Assembly: GCA_964439885.1 (NCBI GenBank)
Contig: CAYTPE010000061.1
Location: 1-6,700 of the forward strand
Source of the DNA: CAYTPE01 sp964439885
GTDB taxonomy: Bacteria > Patescibacteriota > Patescibacteriia > Magasanikbacterales > GWA2-37-8
Direction: 5' to 3'
DNA length: 6,700 nt
A program made the position numbers and the translations under genes. Position 1 is the first letter of the stretch; each line of letters opens with the position of its first letter. Below are positions 1 through 3,512 of the stretch, piece by piece. The notes beneath the pieces are model-generated. The model was not told where the DNA came from, did no database searches, and was given only the letters and a program-made list of their open reading frames with translations.

Positions 1-390
1 CGTGAGGAGCGCCTGGGTGCACGCATGCCGTAAGCGATCGATCTCTTCGTTAATCATCGCCTCTTTTTCTATATAGGTATCGGTTGTCGGAATATAAGCT
101 TCGGGCTGATAGTAATCGTAATAGCTCACGAAATATTCCACGGCGTTATTTGGAAAAAAATCGCGAAATTCGTTGCACAGCTGCGCGGCCAACGTTTTGT
201 TGTGGGCAATCACCAGCGTAGGCATTTGTACCTGTTCGATCACATTAGCCATGGTGAAGGTTTTACCAGAGCCGGTAACACCAAGCAGGGTTTGCCTATC
301 GAACCCTTTATTCAAGCCTGTCACTAACTGATTGATGGCTTTTGGCTGGTCGCCTGATGGTTTGTATTTGGACTGTATTTTAAAATCCAT
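1..390 (-). CDS. uvrB: UvrABC excinuclease subunit B, N-terminal part (gene continues past the left edge)
   Basis: The first 130 residues of UvrB are present, starting at an ATG at 390-388 and open to the window edge. UvrB is the cytoplasmic damage-verification helicase of nucleotide excision repair; UvrA loads it on lesions and it then recruits UvrC. Visible family marks are the N-terminal SGDQPKAI segment (residues 12-19), Walker A GVTGSGKT (37-44), the AHNKTLAAQL block (62-71), and the aromatic YYDYYQPEAYIP segment (90-101), which belongs to the beta-hairpin that inserts between DNA strands. It is followed by the conserved DTYIEKE and IDRLRH blocks. The N-terminus matches the family's usual start. 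An AGGA lies 9 nt upstream (403-400) but overlaps the proposed -10 box, so the mRNA may be nearly leaderless. It is transcribed divergently from purE. Identification is certain; the remaining roughly 500 residues are outside the window. Confidence 0.97.
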   Translation of the reverse strand, partial: MDFKIQSKYKPSGDQPKAINQLVTGLNKGFDRQTLLGVTGSGKTFTMANVIEQVQMPTLVIAHNKTLAAQLCNEFRDFFPNNAVEYFVSYYDYYQPEAYIPTTDTYIEKEAMINEEIDRLRHACTQALLT

Positions 391-398
391 AGATTTTT

Positions 399-427
399 AT
401 CCTAGCACACTTATTAATCGTTTTCAA
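399..427 (-). promoter_or_regulatory. Predicted uvrB promoter
   Basis: On the minus strand, TTGAAA (427-422) and TAGGAT (404-399) are separated by exactly 17 bp. A TG one base before the -10 box gives an extended -10. Transcription would start about 7 nt further on, only a few bases before the uvrB ATG at 390, so the mRNA would be nearly leaderless. The same AGGA that could serve as an SD is part of the -10 box. Predicted by eye; no transcript data. Confidence 0.5.
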
Positions 428-432
428 CGATT
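416..432. promoter_or_regulatory. 17-bp palindrome, candidate operator over the uvrB -35 box
   Basis: AATCGTT-TTC-AACGATT is a perfect 7-bp inverted repeat with a 3-bp centre. It covers the proposed uvrB -35 hexamer (427-422) and lies just upstream of the purE promoter. A dimeric repressor bound here would block uvrB transcription. Because uvrB is commonly SOS-controlled, a LexA-type site is one possibility, but the sequence matches neither the E. coli nor the B. subtilis LexA box. It has no T-tract in the position expected of a terminator. Confidence 0.4.
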
Positions 433-439
433 TTTCATA

Positions 440-468
440 TAGACAAATCACCGACCCTAGAGTATTAT
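440..468 (+). promoter_or_regulatory. Predicted purE promoter
   Basis: TAGACA (440-445) and TATTAT (463-468) are 17 bp apart, a good sigma-70-type spacing. The start point would be near 475, giving a leader of about 35 nt that contains the purE SD. The -10 region is AT-rich and also contains a TATAAT on the other strand (469-464), so some divergent initiation is possible. Confidence 0.55.
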
Positions 469-498
469 AAAAACTCTTTTACAATATTATTGGGAAAA

Positions 499-505
499 AA
501 GGAGG
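499..505 (+). promoter_or_regulatory. Strong Shine-Dalgarno that fixes the purE start
   Basis: AAGGAGG lies 5 nt before the ATG at 511. A TTG at 490 in the same frame sits upstream of this site and would translate through it, so ATG 511 is the start. Confidence 0.85.
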
Positions 506-510
506 CTGAG

Positions 511-948
511 ATGTACGTCGTCAAGGTATTTGTCGGAAGCGAAAATGATCTGCCCTTCACCACGGAAGGGCTCGCCCACCTCAAATCGAGGGGGGTGAAG
601 TATACCGTAAATGTGGCCTCGATACATCGGACCCCGAGCCGGACCAGCAAGTTACTTAAAGCGGCAATAAAAAGTCCGCGTACCGCCGTGATCATCGGCG
701 GGTCGGCTTCATCCACCGGACTCCCCGGCGTCAGCGCCGGGTTCGTGGAAGAGCACCGAAGCGACATACTGGTGCTGGGGGTGAGGTTCGACAACGATGC
801 GGGTGAGCGGCTCATTCAAGACGCATCGTTCGGCATTTCACAGATGCCGCGCGGTGTGCCGTTGGGGCACACAGGCTACAACACCAAGGGCTTTCTCCAC
901 GCATGCATGTTGGCCGCGAAAGTGGTCAAGATGCTCGAGAAGAAGTAG
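511..948 (+). CDS. purE: PurE-family protein: N5-carboxyaminoimidazole ribonucleotide mutase / AIR carboxylase catalytic subunit, divergent
   Basis: The product is a 145-residue cytoplasmic protein of the PurE fold, which normally converts N5-CAIR to CAIR in de novo purine synthesis. Matches to PurE are the N-terminal GSxxD loop (GSEND, residues 9-13), VASIHRTP (35-42) with the catalytic-loop His39 and Arg40, the LPG turn (71-73), the VLGV strand (88-91), and QMPRGVPLG (111-119) followed by the C-terminal helix. It is near the minimal length of the family. One oddity is that the GGAAHLPG element of E. coli PurE reads SASSTGLPG here, so the conserved His before LPG is absent. No purK or other purine gene is visible next to it. 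It has its own promoter and strong SD. The coding DNA is GC-rich and contains several perfect hairpins (552-571, 724-741, 793-830, 854-872). Family membership is sure; the exact reaction is less so. Confidence 0.88.
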   Translation: MYVVKVFVGSENDLPFTTEGLAHLKSRGVKYTVNVASIHRTPSRTSKLLKAAIKSPRTAVIIGGSASSTGLPGVSAGFVEEHRSDILVLGVRFDNDAGERLIQDASFGISQMPRGVPLGHTGYNTKGFLHACMLAAKVVKMLEKK

Positions 949-961
949 CAAGGTGGGCCAA

Positions 962-1000
962 GGAGGGACGGGGAAGCACGTCGGCACCTCCCCACTTCCC
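962..1000. repeat. GC-rich inverted repeats between convergent purE and rodA
   Basis: GGGAAG (971-976) pairs with CTTCCC (995-1000), and alternatively GGAGG (962-966) pairs with CCTCC (987-991). The two genes converge here, so a shared factor-independent terminator would be expected. No T-tract follows the stem on either strand, so this is at best a weak or atypical 3'-end structure. Confidence 0.25.
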
Positions 1001-1015
1001 AAGAATATTGTAAAG

Positions 1016-2110
1016 CTAATACCTTTTTTCAACCATCGATTCCGCCACTCCCACCAAAAAAAGATTGATGATAAGTGACGACCCTCCATAGCTAACGAAC
1101 GGAAGCGTCACACCTGTCACCGGTAAAAGGCCAAGGTTGGCCCCGGCGTTCACCATGAACTGGGTAAAAAACAAAATTGCAATTCCACTCACCGTCACTG
1201 CCGCGAAGTCATCGTGTGATCGTTGCACAATCAGGAGCAGTCGGTACAGCTGCATGGTGGTGAGAGCAATGAGCGCCACCACACCCACAAAACCAAGTTC
1301 TTCGGCAATGACCGAAAAAATAAAGTCGGTCTGCGCTTCGGGCAAAAAGCGCATCTGGCTCTGAGATCCTTGCCCCAAACCTCTTCCAAAAAACTGCCCG
1401 GCCCCGACGGCAATAAGTGCTTGGCGCGTATTGTACCCGGTAATTTTCGGATCGCGCTCCGGATACAAAAATACCATGACACGATCTCGCTGATACTGAT
1501 GCAGCAAAAACTTCCAGGAAAAAGCAGCGAACACCACTGCCGCGCCTACAAGCACGGCCACGTGTAGTTTACGTGCTCCCACCAAAAGCATCGTCCCAAA
1601 CCAAATGGTGCCAATAATAAGTGACGAGCCGAGATCTCGCTCGAGCATCACAAGCCCCATCACCACGAGTGTGGAGATGCCGGTACCCACGAAAAAGAGT
1701 GGCCGCTCATATCGCCGACCAAAGTGGTGCACAATATACGCCAGTAAAAATATGATGCCGACTTTGGCAAACTCGAGTGGTTGAAACGAAAAAAATCCCA
1801 AATTAAACCAGCTCCGCGAGCCGTTCACGCTTTTACCCACCACCAAAACCGCCACCAAAAGAATAAGCGCGACAAAATAAAATAATTTCGCGTAGGAGCG
1901 AAAAAATGTGTGCTGCGTCATGCTAGCTCCAAACAGCAGGGCAAGCCCGATACCGCCGGCGAACAATTGTTTCTTAAATAATATGAGGTCGCTGCCGCGC
2001 GACAAATCCACACTGTAAATCGCAGTGAGCCCGAGTATGACGAGTAGTAATGTGACACTGAAGAGTACCCAATCGAAGCTCCTTGTACCGAATTTCTTGA
2101 GCGAGAGCAT
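1016..2110 (-). CDS. rodA: RodA, SEDS-family peptidoglycan glycosyltransferase
   Basis: The product is a 364-residue polytopic inner-membrane protein of the SEDS family, which polymerises lipid II into glycan strands for cell elongation, normally with a class B PBP. About ten hydrophobic segments are visible. Diagnostic blocks are GSRSWFNLGFFSFQPLEFAK (97-116), ERDLGSSLI (157-165, where many relatives have QPDLGTA), RVMVFLYPERDP (210-221), GxGxGQGSQSQMRFLPEAQTDFIFSVIAEELG (from 243), and LPVTGVTLPFVSYGGSSLI (329-347). Asp262 in TDFIF aligns with the essential catalytic Asp of RodA. The RodA-like PEAQTDFIFSV block and the adjacent loop favour RodA over FtsW. The start ATG lies 5 nt after the stop of the upstream membrane-protein gene and has no SD, which suggests translational coupling. 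No mreB, mreC or pbp gene is in view. Confidence 0.93.
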   Translation of the reverse strand: MLSLKKFGTRSFDWVLFSVTLLLVILGLTAIYSVDLSRGSDLILFKKQLFAGGIGLALLFGASMTQHTFFRSYAKLFYFVALILLVAVLVVGKSVNGSRSWFNLGFFSFQPLEFAKVGIIFLLAYIVHHFGRRYERPLFFVGTGISTLVVMGLVMLERDLGSSLIIGTIWFGTMLLVGARKLHVAVLVGAAVVFAAFSWKFLLHQYQRDRVMVFLYPERDPKITGYNTRQALIAVGAGQFFGRGLGQGSQSQMRFLPEAQTDFIFSVIAEELGFVGVVALIALTTMQLYRLLLIVQRSHDDFAAVTVSGIAILFFTQFMVNAGANLGLLPVTGVTLPFVSYGGSSLIINLFLVGVAESMVEKRY

Positions 2111-2115
2111 AGGTG

Positions 2116-3039
2116 TTATTCGGACGTAGCGGGGGGCGGTAAATAGGCGCTTAAGTCGTAGACATTAATGGTAGGGAAAACGCGTACCTCATCCACCTGC
2201 AAATTGTTCACGAGCGAGCGCAGGTCAACTTTTTTGGTCTCAAACGTCACAAAATCGGGCAGTGTGAGCGGCAGCACGCCCACCAGTGTTTGGTGTGAGT
2301 ACAGCCCTACGACGAATGATGGCTCACGATAGCTGAACGCTGTGTTGTTGAAGTAGTCGAAGGTGATGATATTCGTCTTGGCGCTCTCCGGGCTCTCAGC
2401 TGGCACAAAATGAAAATTGCTGGTTTGAAAATTTAACCGATTGGCTTGCCATTCTGTGGGGGTGATTACCTGATGCGCCGATACCCGCTGCCAGGTGAGA
2501 TGTTCGATAACCAGTGTGGCGTCACCAGGGTACGCGACACTCTCGATGCCGTACAACGGCACCAAACGATCTTCGCCCGGCAAGAGCACCGCGTGCATAC
2601 TGTTTGTTTTGGTGCCGCCCAGAGCAAACGAGTAATCAAACTGAGCGATAAAATGATCGTTCGGGTTCACTACTTCCGCCACTGCGTCATATTTATTCAC
2701 TCCCCCGGGCACTACCTGGGTGCTCAGAATGCCAATGGGCTGCGCGGCGACGCGCTCATTCATTTGTGCGTAATTGGTAAAGTTTGCGAGCGAAGCGCGC
2801 AGCTGCTGGTCGGCGCGCCAACCCACCGCGGCGAACAGTCCAAGGCTAGCCAAACTGTACGCCCACTCGATAATGCACACCGCAATAAGCGCTCCGACCG
2901 TAAGCCGATACAACAACACTTTGTGGCGCACGAACCACAAGCTCAACTTTAGTTCTTTACTATCAAAATCTCCCGACGGGTCTTCGTAACGTCCGAAGTC
3001 GGGTTTGGGTGGTTCGGTAGTATGTTGAGGTAGTTCCAT
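2116..3039 (-). CDS. Unidentified single-pass membrane protein with a large extracytoplasmic domain, co-transcribed with rodA
   Basis: This is a 307-residue protein I do not recognise. The N-terminal 40 residues are polar and Pro/Asp/Glu-rich. A hydrophobic stretch follows (about 41-61, continuing weakly to 73) and should span the membrane with the N-terminus inside. The remaining 230 residues look like beta-strand-rich extracytoplasmic sequence, with alternating hydrophobics and many Asn, Thr and Val, and no cysteines in that part. The tail is Pro-rich. The proposed promoter's -10 box (3055-3050) places the transcript start near 3043, so the ATG at 3039 is preferred; an in-frame ATG at 3048 would add three residues and a TTG at 3078 thirteen. 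No SD is seen. The 5-bp gap to rodA implies a shared mRNA and, by inference, a cell-envelope role, perhaps as a RodA partner. It lacks visible penicillin-binding motifs (no SxxK, SxN or KTG set). Confidence 0.8.
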   Translation of the reverse strand: MELPQHTTEPPKPDFGRYEDPSGDFDSKELKLSLWFVRHKVLLYRLTVGALIAVCIIEWAYSLASLGLFAAVGWRADQQLRASLANFTNYAQMNERVAAQPIGILSTQVVPGGVNKYDAVAEVVNPNDHFIAQFDYSFALGGTKTNSMHAVLLPGEDRLVPLYGIESVAYPGDATLVIEHLTWQRVSAHQVITPTEWQANRLNFQTSNFHFVPAESPESAKTNIITFDYFNNTAFSYREPSFVVGLYSHQTLVGVLPLTLPDFVTFETKKVDLRSLVNNLQVDEVRVFPTINVYDLSAYLPPPATSE

Positions 3040-3049
3040 AGATACCATA

Positions 3050-3078
3050 AGTATAGCGCAAAAAATACGTATTGACAA
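3050..3078 (-). promoter_or_regulatory. Predicted promoter of the membrane protein-rodA operon
   Basis: On the minus strand, TTGTCA (3078-3073) and TATACT (3055-3050) have a 17-bp spacer, each one or two mismatches from consensus. Initiation near 3043 leaves only a few bases before the ATG at 3039. The -35 hexamer is the complement of the one used by the plus-strand promoter at 3072-3100, offset by a single base. Confidence 0.65.
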
Positions 3079-3100
3079 AAAGGCTTGCTAAGTTTAAAAT
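3072..3100 (+). promoter_or_regulatory. Predicted promoter of the short structured transcript
   Basis: A perfect consensus TTGACA (3072-3077), a 17-bp spacer and TAAAAT (3095-3100) make this the best promoter in the window. Initiation is expected near 3107, just before the left arm of the 5'/3' inverted repeat begins at 3109. Its -35 box overlaps the divergent promoter's -35 box on the opposite strand by five bases. Confidence 0.75.
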
Positions 3101-3135
3101 CGCACTTCCGTAAGATACAAGGCGAGGCGGTGGAG

Positions 3136-3142
3136 AAAGGAG
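3136..3142 (+). promoter_or_regulatory. Shine-Dalgarno of the 64-residue ORF
   Basis: AAAGGAG lies 5 nt before ATG 3148 and is placed just inside the closing helix, where it would stay single-stranded. It selects ATG 3148 over a TTG at 3085 that lies upstream of the expected transcript start. Confidence 0.7.
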
Positions 3143-3147
3143 ATCCC

Positions 3148-3342
3148 ATGGACCACAGAGAAGCCGGACGCCGGAGGCGCGTCCGCCGACTAGCAGCGTT
3201 TCTGCTGATCAGCGATCGCGCCAGCGAGGAATTCGTGGCGCGGTTCCTGGCAACGTCAATTGACGTAAGCCTAGAAATGGCCTGGGCAATAATTGCCGAG
3301 GCCAAGGCGATTAAACGTCGCCGCTCGAAGCAGACCCTCTAA
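3148..3342 (+). CDS. Unidentified small basic protein, 64 residues
   Basis: I do not recognise this protein. It begins with an Arg-rich patch (residues 7-15, GRRRRVRRL). A likely helical region follows (about 16-55), alternating hydrophobic and charged residues, including SEEFVARFLATSIDVSLEMA and AWAIIAEAKAI. It ends with a second basic patch, KRRRSKQ. There is no cysteine, signal peptide or clear membrane span. The charge pattern would suit binding to nucleic acid or ribosomes, but that is a guess. Support for translation is the strong SD, the ATG, the plausible amphipathic pattern and the position between promoter and terminator. The reservation is that the same DNA is unusually rich in inverted repeats, which could mean the RNA rather than the peptide is the product. 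The DNA is GC-rich compared with the flanking intergenic sequence. Confidence 0.55.
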   Translation: MDHREAGRRRRVRRLAAFLLISDRASEEFVARFLATSIDVSLEMAWAIIAEAKAIKRRRSKQTL

Positions 3343-3376
3343 CCACCGCCGCTTCACCTTGCATCTTGCGCAAAAC

Positions 3377-3399
3377 AAGCCCATTTTCGGGCTTTTTTT
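3377..3399 (+). terminator. Rho-independent terminator of the short transcript
   Basis: AAGCCC (3377-3382) pairs with GGGCTT (3389-3394) across a 6-nt loop and runs into seven T residues (3393-3399). It lies six bases after the right arm of the closing helix and separates this unit from gyrB. Confidence 0.93.
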
Positions 3400-3413
3400 G
3401 TATCCCAAAATCC

Positions 3414-3442
3414 TTGCCTTCGCGGTGAAATCATGATAAAAT
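3414..3442 (+). promoter_or_regulatory. Predicted gyrB promoter
   Basis: TTGCCT (3414-3419) and TAAAAT (3437-3442) have a 17-bp spacer, with TG at 3434-3435 forming an extended -10. The start near 3449 gives a gyrB leader of 60-150 nt, depending on the start codon, which contains the hairpin repeat at 3481-3500. Confidence 0.6.
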
Positions 3443-3480
3443 AAACCCACTCTAATCAATCACACATATAGTTCATTGTC

Positions 3481-3500
3481 ATTCCCGTGCAAACGGGAAT
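3481..3500. repeat. Dispersed palindromic repeat of the ATTCCC...GGGAAT type in the gyrB leader
   Basis: ATTCCCGT-GCAA-ACGGGAAT is a perfect 8-bp stem closed by a GNRA-type loop, flanked by GTC on the left and CCAC on the right. The pattern GTCATTCCCG...CGGGAATCCA resembles widespread bacterial intergenic repeats such as neisserial dRS3. In the RNA it forms a hairpin 12 bases before the first possible gyrB ATG. A 7-bp direct repeat, CATTAAT, occurs at 3508-3514 and 3518-3524 just downstream. Confidence 0.7.
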
Positions 3501-3512
3501 CCACACTCATTA

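Larger units (their letters stand above)
3109..3370. repeat. Imperfect inverted repeat flanking the small ORF (arms 3109-3133 and 3343-3370)
   Basis: The left arm ends 2 bases before the SD, and the right arm begins at the base after the stop codon. About 22-23 of 25 left-arm bases can pair in RNA. The arms lie inside the promoter and terminator, and no target-site duplication flanks them, so an RNA closing helix explains them better than transposon ends. Confidence 0.7.
3107..3399 (+). ncRNA. Candidate structured transcript with self-complementary ends and an internal small ORF
   Basis: The predicted transcript is about 290 nt, from a consensus promoter to a strong terminator. Positions 3109-3133 pair with 3343-3370: an unbroken 8-bp stretch (GGCGGTGG with CCACCGCC), a 3-nt bulge, then about 14 more pairs with two mismatches and one G-U. 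Inside, consecutive hairpins can form: 3165-3185 (7 bp, 7-nt loop), 3192-3206 (5 bp), 3217-3242 (7 plus 3 bp), 3249-3271 (around the 14-bp palindrome ACGTCAATTGACGT at 3253-3266), 3279-3303 (10-11 bp, one G-G mismatch) and 3306-3322 (5 bp). The small ORF occupies the interior almost exactly. I see no match to tmRNA, RNase P RNA, SRP RNA or 6S RNA. The pairings are directly visible; whether they form in vivo, and whether the RNA acts as RNA, are inferences. Confidence 0.5.

Noticed and set aside
464..469. Perfect TATAAT on the minus strand as the uvrB -10 box
   Set aside because: No acceptable -35 hexamer lies 16-18 bp upstream on that strand; TTGAAA-17-TAGGAT nearer the gene fits better.
490..510. 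Upstream TTG start for purE
   Set aside because: It precedes and would translate through the strong SD at 499-505; ATG 511 gives the normal PurE N-terminus.
2446..2952. 168-codon plus-strand frame
   Set aside because: Antisense to the membrane-protein gene, with no SD or promoter and no recognisable motif.
3037..3078. TTG 3078 or ATG 3048 as the start of the membrane protein
   Set aside because: Both lie upstream of the transcript start implied by the -10 box at 3055-3050. ATG 3048 cannot be excluded if initiation is slightly earlier.
3109..3370. Miniature inverted-repeat transposable element
   Set aside because: The arms resemble terminal repeats, but no target-site duplication flanks them, and the promoter and terminator lie just outside in exactly the order expected for a gene.
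3107..3399. tmRNA, RNase P RNA, SRP RNA or 6S RNA
   Set aside because: There is no tRNA-like ends with CCA, no RNase P GAGGAAAGUC/ACAGA core in the right order, no SRP GGAAGGAAGCAGCC loop, and the length and layout do not fit 6S RNA.
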